NCBI GenBank assembly: GCA_017448245.1
Contig: JAFSLV010000011.1
Coordinates: 62,001 to 126,000, forward strand
Direction of reading: 5' to 3'
Length of the DNA stretch: 64,000 nucleotides
Source of the DNA: Lachnospiraceae bacterium
GTDB lineage: Bacteria > Bacillota > Clostridia > Lachnospirales > Lachnospiraceae
The position numbers were made by a program, and so were the translations under genes. Of the stretch, positions 33,862 through 42,766 are shown piece by piece; positions within the stretch are counted from its first letter, which is position 1, and each line of letters begins with the position of its first letter. The notes under the pieces are model-generated. The model saw only the letters and a list, made by a program, of their open reading frames with translations, had not been told where the DNA came from and made no database searches.

Positions 33862-35292
33862 ATGAGCAAGGTAAACGAGCTTTTCAATAAAAAATTAGCG
33901 GTGGTCAATTTCGGCATAGAATCCTTTTATCATGACCAGGTACATCAGAACAACCCCGCGGTGCATGTGGACTGGAAGCCCGTTGCGGGCGGTGACAAAA
34001 AGGTCGCGGGCTGCCTGATGCAGCTGAAGAAACCGGAGCTTCTTGAAAAGATCGAAAAGGCCAATCAGGAAGCCTTACAGCGGATCCTTTCGGCGCAGCC
34101 CGTGCTCGCGGGCTTAAGCACCGCCGGTGAGTCCATTCCCGGCATGACAGAAACCACCATCCTTCACGCCGGGCCTCCCGTCACGTGGGAGCGCATGAGC
34201 GGGCCGCAGAAGGGGGCGGTCATGGGCGGCCTGATCTACGAAGGCCTCGCAAAGGATCTGAAAGAGGCGGAAGAACTGGCCGCAAGCGGAAAGATCACCT
34301 TTGACCCCTGTCACCACCACCATACGGTGGGGCCCATGGGCGGTATCGTCACGTACCATATGCCGGTATGGCGCATCGTAAACAAGGCGTTTGATTATGA
34401 AGCGTTCTGCACGCTGAATGAGGGCCTGGGCAAGGTGCTGCGCTTCGGCGCCTGCGATCAGGAGGTCATAGACAGACTGAACCGCATGCAGAACGAATTC
34501 TATCCGGTGTACAAGGAAGCGCTGGAACTGCACGGCGAGATCGACATGAAGGTACTGATCGCGCAGGCGCTGCAGATGGGGGATGAATGCCACAACCGCA
34601 ACAAAGCGGCCACCTCCCTTTTACTGCGCGAGATCGCAACGGATATCTACAACACGCACTTCCCTAAGGAACAGCAGGAAGCCGCGTTCCGGTTTTTAAA
34701 CGACAACGACCATACCTTCCTGAATCTGTCCATGCCGGTGTGCAAAGCCACCATGGATCCGATCTTTGACATCCCCTACTGCACGCTGGTTGCCACCATG
34801 TCCCGGAACGGCACGGACTTCGGCATACGCATCGCGGGTCTGGGACAGGACGAATGGTTCACCGCGCCTGCCGAAATGGTGAAGGGCCTGTATTTTCCGG
34901 GCTTTTCGGATGAGGACGCCAATCCCGATCTCGGTGACAGCTGCATCACGGAAACCACCGGCATCGGCGGCTTCTGTATGGCGGCATCTCCGGCGATCGT
35001 GCAGTTTGTGGGCGGCCAGGTGCAGGATGCGATCAATTATTCCACCCAGATGTATGAAATCACCGTTGGCGAGGGCAATGCCTACAAAATCCCGTCGCTC
35101 GATTTCCGGGGAAGCGCGACGGGCATCGATCTGATGAAGGTCATTGAAACGGGCATCCGCCCCATCATCAACACGGGTATCGCCCACAAAAATTACGGCG
35201 TGGGGCAGGTAGGCGCGGGGCTTGTGCATCCGCCGGAAGACTGCTTTAAGAAGGCGGTCACCGCGTGCGCCGAAAAATGGAGCAACGGATGA
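33862..35292 (+). CDS. DUF1116 (YlbE/AllG-like) protein
   Basis: A 476-residue DUF1116 protein (E. coli YlbE/AllG type), the third part of the oxamate carbamoyltransferase group. Conserved segments are NPAVHVDWKPVAGGD, FDPCHHHHTVGPMGGIVTYHMP, RNGTDFGIRIAGLG and KIPSLDFRGSATGID. The His-rich motif suggests metal or phosphate handling at an active site. The ATG at 33862 follows GGGAGGTGGGTG. Being in one operon with the other two parts and the later carbamate kinase supports carbamoyl transfer as the role. Confidence 0.9.
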   Translation: MSKVNELFNKKLAVVNFGIESFYHDQVHQNNPAVHVDWKPVAGGDKKVAGCLMQLKKPELLEKIEKANQEALQRILSAQPVLAGLSTAGESIPGMTETTILHAGPPVTWERMSGPQKGAVMGGLIYEGLAKDLKEAEELAASGKITFDPCHHHHTVGPMGGIVTYHMPVWRIVNKAFDYEAFCTLNEGLGKVLRFGACDQEVIDRLNRMQNEFYPVYKEALELHGEIDMKVLIAQALQMGDECHNRNKAATSLLLREIATDIYNTHFPKEQQEAAFRFLNDNDHTFLNLSMPVCKATMDPIFDIPYCTLVATMSRNGTDFGIRIAGLGQDEWFTAPAEMVKGLYFPGFSDEDANPDLGDSCITETTGIGGFCMAASPAIVQFVGGQVQDAINYSTQMYEITVGEGNAYKIPSLDFRGSATGIDLMKVIETGIRPIINTGIAHKNYGVGQVGAGLVHPPEDCFKKAVTACAEKWSNG

Positions 35293-35377
35293 AGGATAAG
35301 GGAACCGTGCGGCGACGCATTCCAAATAGCAACAGTACCATTTCAAACGGACACAAAAGAAAAGGAGGAAATCATCA

Positions 35378-36178
35378 ATGAGCAAGTGGTCAGACATCAA
35401 GATTTATGATCTTTCAATCCCGATCGGTGTCGGAACCCCCCCGTGGCCGACCTATGAGCCGCTTCAGATGAAGTATTTCAAGCGCCTGAGCTTTAACGGC
35501 GCAAACGGCCAGATACTCACGCATTCCAACCATGTCGGCACACATCTGGACGGACCGCTGCACTTTGATACGGCAGGCAGGGACATGGCTTCCCTGGAGC
35601 TCACTAAGCTCTGTGCGCCGGGCGTTGTCTGCGACCTGTCCGACCAGGCCGAGGACTGGGGTATCTACACGGGTGAGGATATTGAAAAACGCTGCGAGGT
35701 GAAGGAAGGCGATATCCTGATCATCAACACGGGCTACCACAAATACGGATGGGATATGCCCGAAGCCGACGAGAGGCGCTACATGCTGCGGCATCCCGGC
35801 CCGTCACTCGATTTCGTGAACTGGGTACGCGAAAAGAAGCTTCGCTGGCTCGGTGTCGACTGCGGCAGTGCCGACCATCCCATGAACACCAAGATCCGTG
35901 ACTGGGAGCCCCTCGAAGCGGAAAAATGTGACAAGGTGTTCCGTGAAAAATACGGCAAGGGGCTGAACGACATCTATCCGTGGCCCGATCACTATCAGGC
36001 AATGCATATCGAGCTCTTCTGCAAGCCGTATGAAGCGATTCACGCGGAATGCGTGGGTGGCGATATCGACCAGCTGTCCAACAAGCGTGTCGTCATCGGC
36101 TGCTTCCCCTGGAAGCTGGTGGACGGTGAGAGCTGCATCAGCCGCATTGTTGCCTTTGACGGATTCGAGGATGTATAA
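35378..36178 (+). CDS. Cyclase-family metal hydrolase
   Basis: A 266-residue member of the kynurenine formamidase/isatin hydrolase fold. It has the metal motif HVGTHLDGPLHF (HxGTHxDxPxH), and LGVDCGSADHPMN follows near residue 165. The family hydrolyses cyclic or formylated amides. Between carbamoyltransferase and molybdenum hydroxylase genes it is a good candidate for opening an oxidised ring to a ureido acid. That substrate is my inference. AAAGGAGGAAA precedes the ATG, and a strong hairpin follows the gene. Confidence 0.85.
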   Translation: MSKWSDIKIYDLSIPIGVGTPPWPTYEPLQMKYFKRLSFNGANGQILTHSNHVGTHLDGPLHFDTAGRDMASLELTKLCAPGVVCDLSDQAEDWGIYTGEDIEKRCEVKEGDILIINTGYHKYGWDMPEADERRYMLRHPGPSLDFVNWVREKKLRWLGVDCGSADHPMNTKIRDWEPLEAEKCDKVFREKYGKGLNDIYPWPDHYQAMHIELFCKPYEAIHAECVGGDIDQLSNKRVVIGCFPWKLVDGESCISRIVAFDGFEDV

Positions 36179-36191
36179 AATCCTCTTTTTA

Positions 36192-36221
36192 CGGCCCGCG
36201 CACGTATCTGTGCGCGGGCCG
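36192..36221 (+). other. Strong GC hairpin between cyclase and hydroxylase genes
   Basis: A perfect twelve-pair stem, CGGCCCGCGCAC with GTGCGCGGGCCG, and a six-base loop. No T-run follows on the plus strand, so it is not a standard terminator. It could stabilise or process the transcript, giving different levels of upstream and downstream genes. Confidence 0.6.
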
Positions 36222-36314
36222 CACAGGACGCGCTGATGAGCCGGAACCGTATCCGTTTCCCGGAAGCGGAGCAGCAACAAAAAAGACAGTATATCAGAGA
36301 AAGAGGTGAGCGCC

Positions 36315-37148
36315 GTGAAAGAGATCACATATATTGCACCGGAAAGCATTTCCGAAGCGCTTAAGCTCCTTACGAAACATAAGGGAAAGGCCGTTATCTT
36401 TAACGGCGGAACAGATGTGATGATCAGGCTGCGGGAAAATCTGATACAGCCCGATTACGTCATTGATATCAAACGGATTCCCGGATTAAAGGAAATCACG
36501 TTTAAAAAAGACGGTCTCCACGTCGGATGCTGTGCGACCATGAATGAGATTGCGGAGCATGCGGATGTGCGGAAATATTATCCGTATTACGCAAAAGCAT
36601 GCGCAAGCGTCGGCTCAAAGCAGGTGCGCAATCGTGCCACCTGTATCGGCAACATCGTCAACGCCTCTCCCCTTGCCGATTCCGCGACACCTCTTTATGC
36701 GATGGACGCCGTCCTTCTGATCGAAGGACCGGAGGGAAAACGCGAGGTGCCTGTCCGTGAATTCATTACCTTTGTGAGGAAGACCGTGCTTGCCGAAGAC
36801 GAAATCGTTCTCGGCGTTCGCGTGCCTTACATAAAAGGGGCAAAAGGCGTATACACCAAGAATTCGCGCCGCAAGGAGGTGGATCTTTCCAATGTCTGCG
36901 CGACTGTCGTGCGCACGGGGGACGAGTACCGGATCGCTTTTGGCTCGGTTGCCCCCACGCCGAAACGACTCGAAAAAACAGAGAAGCTCCTGAACGGCAA
37001 AAAAATAACGCCCGCATTGATCGAAAAAGCAAAGCAGACGGCCGTAACGGAGGTGGCGCCCATTGATGACGTACGGGCCTCAAAGGTCTATCGTCTGGAT
37101 ATCGTGCAGGCAATCGTCGAAAACTCACTGCTTGCGCTTGGTCGCTGA
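36315..37148 (+). CDS. Molybdenum hydroxylase FAD-binding subunit
   Basis: A 277-residue medium subunit of the xanthine dehydrogenase family. The FAD-binding segments FNGGTDVMIRLRENL and GSKQVRNRATCIGNIVNASP are clear, and the C-terminal CO-dehydrogenase flavoprotein domain includes TKNSRRKEVDLSNVCATV. It passes electrons from the iron-sulfur subunit to NAD or another acceptor. GTG at 36315, six bases after GAGGTG, is preferred over the GTG nine bases upstream. It forms an operon with the two following subunits. Confidence 0.92.
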   Translation: MKEITYIAPESISEALKLLTKHKGKAVIFNGGTDVMIRLRENLIQPDYVIDIKRIPGLKEITFKKDGLHVGCCATMNEIAEHADVRKYYPYYAKACASVGSKQVRNRATCIGNIVNASPLADSATPLYAMDAVLLIEGPEGKREVPVREFITFVRKTVLAEDEIVLGVRVPYIKGAKGVYTKNSRRKEVDLSNVCATVVRTGDEYRIAFGSVAPTPKRLEKTEKLLNGKKITPALIEKAKQTAVTEVAPIDDVRASKVYRLDIVQAIVENSLLALGR

Positions 37149-37160
37149 GGAGGTGGTCTT

Positions 37161-37673
37161 ATGCATACGATAGAGTTCAGTATCAACGGAGAAGCCTTAA
37201 CGCTGCTTGTCGAAGACAACCAGACAGCGCTGCGCGTCATCAGGGAGCAGGCGGGGTTCACGGGCACAAAGCCCGGATGTGAAGCCGGCGAGTGCGGTGC
37301 CTGCACCATACTGGTAAACGGAAAGCCCGTCAATGCATGTCTGATGCTTGCACCGGAGCTGGACGGAAAGGAAATCACAACGGTGGAAGGACTTGCGGAC
37401 GGGGAAAACCTGTCCGTGCTGCAGCAAAAATTCATCGATCACGCCGCGCTCCAGTGCGGCTACTGCACGCCGGGATTTCTGATGAGCGCGACGGCCCTGC
37501 TCAATGAGAACCCGCATCCGACCAGACAGGAAATCGTGGAGGCGATCAGCGGGAATCTGTGCCGCTGTACCGGATACAAGCGCATCATCGAGGCCATCGA
37601 GGATGCCGCAAACAGCGGGACCAAAAAGATCCCCGCAAAGAAAACAAAAGCGAAGGGAGGTGCGCGCAAATGA
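37161..37673 (+). CDS. Molybdenum hydroxylase [2Fe-2S] subunit
   Basis: A 170-residue small subunit with two [2Fe-2S] centres. The plant-ferredoxin-type cluster uses the cysteines of PGCEAGECGACTILVNG, and the second uses CGYCTPGF and GNLCRCTGYKRI. It transfers electrons from the Mo centre to the FAD subunit. The C-terminal 20 residues are Lys-rich and not part of the core fold. GGAGGTGGTC precedes the ATG. The stop overlaps the next start as ATGA. Confidence 0.95.
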   Translation: MHTIEFSINGEALTLLVEDNQTALRVIREQAGFTGTKPGCEAGECGACTILVNGKPVNACLMLAPELDGKEITTVEGLADGENLSVLQQKFIDHAALQCGYCTPGFLMSATALLNENPHPTRQEIVEAISGNLCRCTGYKRIIEAIEDAANSGTKKIPAKKTKAKGGARK

Positions 37674-40039
37674 CACAGGACGGAAAGTACACCGAAATAG
37701 GCAATTCCCTTCCGCGCGTTGACGGAAAGGCAAAGGTCACCGGTGCGGCAAAATACGCGGGAGATTATTACTTTCCCCGCGAGCTGTGGGCACAGGTGGT
37801 GCGCAGCCCCTACCCGCACGCAAAAATCAAAAAGATAGACACGTCGGCGGCCGAAAAGCTCAAGGGCGTCAGGAACGTGATCACGGGAGATTATTACAAA
37901 AAACGCGGCGGGTTGTATCTTGCCGATAAAAACTTCCTTGCGTACCAGACGGTGAAATACAGGGGCGAAGCGGTGGTTGCCGTATGCGCCGAAACAAGGG
38001 AGATCGCCGAGGAGGCATGCCGCCTTGTAAAGATCGATTACGAAGAGCTGCCGGCGGTGTTCAGCCCGATGGAAGCCATGAAGAAGGGCGCGCCCCTGAT
38101 CCATCCGGATCTGCATACATACCGCGTAGCCCCCATCTTTCATCCCGTGCCGCATACGAACATCTCGCACCATCATGTGCTGCGCAAGGGCGATGTAAAG
38201 AAGGGCTTCAGGGAAAGCTATCGGATATTCGAGCACAGCTATCACATCCCGCATGTCCAGCATGTGCCCATCGAGACCCATGTAACGACCGCACTGTACG
38301 ATACGGCCGGTTCGCTGACCGTGTGGTCGTGTTGCCAGTCACCCTACGCCGTGCGCGCGGCGCTGGCGGATTCCTTTGACATACCGCTGAACAAGCTCCG
38401 CGTCATATCCGAGTTTGTGGGCGCGGGGTTCGGCTCCAAGGCGGGAACCACCATCGAGGGTATCGTGATACCGCTCGCGCAGCTGAATCCCGGCAGGCAC
38501 ATCCGTCTGGACTACAGCCGTGAGGACGAATTTGAAAATGCCTATGTGCGCCAGGGGATGTACGCCAGGATCAAAACAGGCGTGGACAAAAAGGGAAAGA
38601 TCCTTGCGGTGGAAAATGAATTTCTCTGGGACGGCGGCGCCTACACGGAATACGGCGTAAATATCGTCAAGGCGGCAGGCTTTGCGGGCGCGGGTCCCTA
38701 CAATATCGACAACATAGCGACCGACAGCTACTGCCTGTACACGAATCACCCGGTGGGCGGTCCGTACAGGGGATTCGGCATGTGCGAGATCCATTTCGCG
38801 ATCGAACAGAACATCGACATGATCGCAAAGGAAATGGGCATTTCTCCTGTCGAGATGCGCAAAATCAACGGCCTGCGTCCGGGAGACACCACCAATACGG
38901 GCGAAGTGATGAAGGTATCGGGATACCAGGACTGCCTGGATACGGTCATCAAAGCGCTCGATTACAACAGGAAGAGCGCACAGCCGAAGGATAAGCATAA
39001 GATCCGGGCAAAGGGGATTGCGGCGGGCTGGAAATCTCCTTCCCAGCCGACGGATGCCGCAAGCGCGGCAATCATACGCATGAATGAGGACGGTACCTTT
39101 TATCTGCAGACGAGCGCGGAAGAGATCGGCCAGGGTTCGAATACCGTACTGACACAGATCGCAGCCGAGGTATTAAACGTGAACCCCGACCGCATCACGC
39201 TCACCAGCGGTGATACCACGGCCAATCCTTACGAGTGGCAGACGGTTGCTTCCCGCACGACGTACTGCGCGGGCAACGCCGTAAAGCTTGCCGCGGAAGA
39301 CTTAAAGGAGCATGTGCTGGATCTTGCCCAGATCAAGCTCGGCTGCGCAAAGAGAGACATCCATCTCGAGAGAGATGATGATCATCATATGACCTGGGTT
39401 GTTGCCACCAATCATCCCGAAAACCGCGTGCCCATCAGCACCTTCGCACTGGGGCTTACGTTACCCGACGGATCGGGTATCGGGGGACCCGCGATCGGTA
39501 CGGGACGGTTCGTGCTTCCCAACAACTTTGCGTACAACATGGAAGACTCCCAGTCTCCGAAGCCGGTTGCGTTCTGGACCATTGGCGTTACGGGGGCGGA
39601 AGTCGAGGTGGATACGCAGACGGGTCACATAAAGGTACTGCAGATGATATCCTGTTTTGATCCCGGAAAGACCGTCAACCGCGCGCTCTATGACGCACAG
39701 GTGGAGGGCGGCATGATCCAGGCGATGGGAACCGCCATTTTCGAGGAACTGATGCTGAAGGACGGCAGGGTTCTGAATAAGAACTTTGTCGATTACAAGA
39801 TCCCTACGGCGGATGATATCCCGGAAAGGCTGGAATCCCTCATCGTGGAATATCCGGAAGAGACAGGGCCCTTTGGTGCGAGGGGTATAGGCGAACCTGT
39901 CATGGTCCCCGGGGCTCCGGCGATCGCAAATGCCGTGGCAAACGCTCTGGGCCATCACTTCGACCATATGCCCATCACACCCGACGATGTACTGGAAGTT
40001 GTAAGAGGCAAAAAGTCAAAGTCCAAAGCAAAGCGGTAA
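37670..40039 (+). CDS. Molybdenum hydroxylase large subunit (xanthine dehydrogenase family)
   Basis: A 789-residue Mo-binding subunit, normal for a three-subunit enzyme. It begins SLPRVDGKAKVTGAAKYAGD. Cofactor segments are FVGAGFGSKAG, GGPYRGFG and EEIGQGSNTV, and the catalytic glutamate is E742 in GARGIGEP. It hydroxylates a nitrogen heterocycle or similar substrate; purine, pyrimidine or nicotinate cannot be separated by eye. The window also encodes a selenium-dependent hydroxylase maturation set, so a labile selenium ligand is likely by association. The ATG at 37670 follows AAGGGAGGTG. The C-terminus is a short basic tail (KKSKSKAKR). Confidence 0.93.
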   Translation: MTQDGKYTEIGNSLPRVDGKAKVTGAAKYAGDYYFPRELWAQVVRSPYPHAKIKKIDTSAAEKLKGVRNVITGDYYKKRGGLYLADKNFLAYQTVKYRGEAVVAVCAETREIAEEACRLVKIDYEELPAVFSPMEAMKKGAPLIHPDLHTYRVAPIFHPVPHTNISHHHVLRKGDVKKGFRESYRIFEHSYHIPHVQHVPIETHVTTALYDTAGSLTVWSCCQSPYAVRAALADSFDIPLNKLRVISEFVGAGFGSKAGTTIEGIVIPLAQLNPGRHIRLDYSREDEFENAYVRQGMYARIKTGVDKKGKILAVENEFLWDGGAYTEYGVNIVKAAGFAGAGPYNIDNIATDSYCLYTNHPVGGPYRGFGMCEIHFAIEQNIDMIAKEMGISPVEMRKINGLRPGDTTNTGEVMKVSGYQDCLDTVIKALDYNRKSAQPKDKHKIRAKGIAAGWKSPSQPTDAASAAIIRMNEDGTFYLQTSAEEIGQGSNTVLTQIAAEVLNVNPDRITLTSGDTTANPYEWQTVASRTTYCAGNAVKLAAEDLKEHVLDLAQIKLGCAKRDIHLERDDDHHMTWVVATNHPENRVPISTFALGLTLPDGSGIGGPAIGTGRFVLPNNFAYNMEDSQSPKPVAFWTIGVTGAEVEVDTQTGHIKVLQMISCFDPGKTVNRALYDAQVEGGMIQAMGTAIFEELMLKDGRVLNKNFVDYKIPTADDIPERLESLIVEYPEETGPFGARGIGEPVMVPGAPAIANAVANALGHHFDHMPITPDDVLEVVRGKKSKSKAKR

Positions 40040-40079
40040 AAGAATCTGCAATTCAAAGACTAACAAGGAGGAAAGCATT

Positions 40080-41429
40080 ATGAAACTGGTTTATGACGTC
40101 GAATCAAAACCTTCCATGGGTGCAAATCTGGTTCTTGCATTCCAGCAGCTGATGGCAATCACCGCTGCAACGATCCTGGTTCCCGCCATTGTGAACGGCG
40201 CATCGGAAACACCGCTCCTGAACCAGGGTTCGGCGCTGATGGGCGCGGGATTCGGTACACTTGTCTACCTGTTCTTTACGCAGAGAAAAAGTCCCGTGTT
40301 TCTCGGCTCGTCATTTGCTTTTATCTCACCCCTGATCGGTGCGGCATCCTTTGGGTCGCTGGGCATCATTCTGGGCGCCGTGTTCGCGGGCGGTGTGTAT
40401 GTGGTGATCGCGCTCATCATCAAGATGGTAGGCACCGACTGGGTGAACAAACTGATGCCGCCCGTTATCATCGGCCCGACGGTCGCGCTGATCGGTCTGT
40501 CCCTCTGCGGAACGGCCATCAATGACGTGAACGGCGGATCGAGCGGAGGCTATAACCTGGTGAAGATCCTCGTCGGCATCATCACCTTCTTCATCATCGT
40601 GTACTGCTCGGCAAAGGGCAACCAGACGATGCAGCTGTATCCCTTTATCTTTGGTATGCTGGGCGGCTATATCATCGCGAGCATCTTTACCGCGATCGGC
40701 AACGCGACAGGCAATGACTATCTGAAGATCGTTGATTACAGTGCGCTTGTAAATAATTTCTCGCCGTTTTCCTTCTCGAGCATCATTGCGGTTCCGCCGA
40801 TCGTTGCGCTGAATGCGGCGTCCGAGGGGGCGGCGATTGACGGGACGGCAATCGCGTCCCTCTTTGTACTGTTCGCGCCGGTGGCCTTTGTTGTGTTCGC
40901 GGAGCATATCGCCGACCACAAAAACTTAAGCTCGGTCATCGGACGTGATCTGATCAAGGAACCCGGTCTCACACGCACACTCCTGGGAGACGGCGTGGGT
41001 TCCATCGTGGGCTCGCTCTTCGGCGGATGCCCGAACACGACCTACGGCGAATCCGTCGGCTGTGTCGCCATCACGGGCTGTGCTTCGACCCATACCATAA
41101 CGACCGCGGGCATCATGGCCATTGTCCTGTCCCTGTGCGCGCCGTTCGTGGCGTTCATCAACACGCTGCCCGGCTGCGTCATGGGCGGCGCCTGTGTGGC
41201 CCTGTACGGCTTTATAGCGGTTTCCGGTCTCAAGATGCTGGCAAAGGTGGACCTCGGACAGAATGAAAATCTGTACGTGGTTTCGGCAATCCTGGTCACC
41301 GGCGTGGGCGGCCTTGTGCTTACCTTTGGCGCGGTGGAACTGTCCGCCATCGCAACGGCCCTGATCGTTGGCATCATCACAAGGGCAATCGTAGGAAACG
41401 CGAAAGACGCGCCGGGCGGGGATGGTTGA
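40080..41429 (+). CDS. NCS2 nucleobase permease, UraA-like
   Basis: A 449-residue permease with about fourteen transmembrane segments. Family motifs are FQQLMAITAATILVPAIV at the N-terminus and GGCPNTTYGESVG in the substrate region. The TTYGE form is typical of the uracil (UraA) branch; purine permeases differ there. It imports a nucleobase with a cation. Its place between the molybdenum hydroxylase and carbamate kinase genes makes it the probable importer for this pathway and hints at a pyrimidine-like substrate. AAGGAGGAAAG precedes the ATG. Confidence 0.9.
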   Translation: MKLVYDVESKPSMGANLVLAFQQLMAITAATILVPAIVNGASETPLLNQGSALMGAGFGTLVYLFFTQRKSPVFLGSSFAFISPLIGAASFGSLGIILGAVFAGGVYVVIALIIKMVGTDWVNKLMPPVIIGPTVALIGLSLCGTAINDVNGGSSGGYNLVKILVGIITFFIIVYCSAKGNQTMQLYPFIFGMLGGYIIASIFTAIGNATGNDYLKIVDYSALVNNFSPFSFSSIIAVPPIVALNAASEGAAIDGTAIASLFVLFAPVAFVVFAEHIADHKNLSSVIGRDLIKEPGLTRTLLGDGVGSIVGSLFGGCPNTTYGESVGCVAITGCASTHTITTAGIMAIVLSLCAPFVAFINTLPGCVMGGACVALYGFIAVSGLKMLAKVDLGQNENLYVVSAILVTGVGGLVLTFGAVELSAIATALIVGIITRAIVGNAKDAPGGDG

Positions 41430-41473
41430 TCATGGCCGCGTGATTCTGCGCAATACTGCCTGATACTGCATCA

Positions 41474-41514
41474 TGCTTCCATAAGCGGAATGAATCATTT
41501 CGCTTATGGAAGCA
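41474..41514 (+). other. Long near-perfect hairpin before carbamate kinase
   Basis: The fourteen-base arms TGCTTCCATAAGCG and CGCTTATGGAAGCA match perfectly. The inner stretch AATGA-A-TCATT, flanked by a G-T pair, extends the palindrome almost to the centre. No long T-run follows. It may be a transcript-stability or partial termination element, or a protein-binding palindrome. Confidence 0.65.
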
Positions 41515-41574
41515 CTTTCGTCATGCATCTGTCATGCCTGATCGTATCAAGCGAATGATAAGGAGGAAAGAAAC

Positions 41575-42516
41575 ATGTCAAAGAAAATCGTTATCGCGCT
41601 CGGCGGGAACGCGCTTGGTAACGGACTTGCGGAACAGAAAATAGCGGTGGTCGAAACGGCAAAGGCCATCGCCGATCTGATCGAGGAAGGGCACAATGTG
41701 GTGATCGCCCACGGCAACGGTCCGCAGGTGGGCATGATCCAGAACGCGATGACCGCGCTTGAACGGAGCGAACCGGAAAAGTATTCGCATGTACCGCTGT
41801 CGGTCTGCGTGGCCATGAGCCAGGGGTATATAGGTTATGACCTGCAGTGTTTTTTACGCGAGGAGCTGCTCAACCGCGGCATAAAAAAAAGCATATCGAC
41901 CATCCTCACGCAGGTGCAGGTCGATCCGGAAGATCCCGCATTTAAAAATCCCACGAAACCGATCGGTGCCTTTATGACCAGGGAAGAAGCCGATGCACTC
42001 GCAAAGGATCCGCGCATCACGATCATCGAGGATTCCGGCAGGGGGTACCGCCGCGTTGTGGCTTCGCCCAAGCCCGTCGCGATTGTGGAGATTGAAGCCA
42101 TCCGCGAGCTGGTCGACCACGGTCACGTGGTGGTTGCCTGCGGCGGGGGAGGAATTCCCGTTACCAGCGACGGGGGTAACGGCCTGCGCGGTGCAGGCGC
42201 CGTGATCGACAAAGACTTTGCGGCCTGTACCCTCGCAAAGCAGCTGGATGCCGATACGCTCATCATACTCACGGCCGTTGAGAAGGTGGCAATCCGCTTT
42301 GGCAAGCCTGATCAGAAGGATCTTGACGAACTGACCCCTCAGGAAGCAAGACGCTACATTGCCGACGGTGAATTCGCGCCGGGATCGATGTTGCCCAAGG
42401 TGGAAGCGGCGCTCGACTTTGCGGAATCGAAGGAGGGACGCGCGTCACTGATCACTCTTTTGGAAAAAGCAAAGGACGGAATATCGGGAAAAACCGGAAC
42501 GCACATACACGCGTGA
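41575..42516 (+). CDS. arcC: Carbamate kinase
   Basis: A 313-residue amino-acid-kinase-fold enzyme that makes ATP from carbamoyl phosphate and ADP. Motifs are IALGGNALGNGL at the start, IAHGNGPQVGMIQNAM, VVACGGGGIPV, and GSMLPKVEAALDF at the end. It closes the catabolic series and would harvest the carbamoyl phosphate formed by the AllH-FdrA-YlbE group, as YbcF/AllK does in allantoin fermentation. No arginine deiminase genes accompany it. AAGGAGGAAAG precedes the ATG. Confidence 0.95.
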   Translation: MSKKIVIALGGNALGNGLAEQKIAVVETAKAIADLIEEGHNVVIAHGNGPQVGMIQNAMTALERSEPEKYSHVPLSVCVAMSQGYIGYDLQCFLREELLNRGIKKSISTILTQVQVDPEDPAFKNPTKPIGAFMTREEADALAKDPRITIIEDSGRGYRRVVASPKPVAIVEIEAIRELVDHGHVVVACGGGGIPVTSDGGNGLRGAGAVIDKDFAACTLAKQLDADTLIILTAVEKVAIRFGKPDQKDLDELTPQEARRYIADGEFAPGSMLPKVEAALDFAESKEGRASLITLLEKAKDGISGKTGTHIHA

Positions 42517-42565
42517 TCCGGCTTTTACCGGCATTCCGCCCTGCAAATGAGCGGTTGTGCAACCG

Positions 42566-42766
42566 TCAGGATAAAACCACGGTATAGGTGCCCGCGTCTT
42601 CCGTGACAGTGGGAGTGAGACGCTCCTTCGAGGCGAGTCTCGAGATATTCTCGACGGAGACGCGGTTGTCGACCATGATTTCATAGCGCTCCGACGGATG
42701 CTCTTTCATCTCCTTACGTAACAGAATCACGGGTTCCGGACAGGACAATCCTCTGGCATCGATCAT
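42566..42766 (-). CDS. TusA/SirA-like sulfur or selenium carrier
   Basis: A 66-residue protein with the family motif ARGLSCPEPVILLRKEM, whose CPxP cysteine carries persulfide or selenium. Its start overlaps the yedE-like stop by four bases. The pairing of a SirA-like protein with a YedE transporter, cysteine desulfurase and SelD is a known selenium-trafficking arrangement. The ATG at 42766 is chosen because conservation begins there; a longer frame lies inside the upstream gene. Confidence 0.9.
   Translation of the reverse strand: MIDARGLSCPEPVILLRKEMKEHPSERYEIMVDNRVSVENISRLASKERLTPTVTEDAGTYTVVLS

Noticed and set aside
42552-42565. CGGTTG-TG-CAACCG palindrome as a regulatory site
   Set aside because: It lies between convergent gene ends without a promoter, so it is more likely a chance or weak termination structure.
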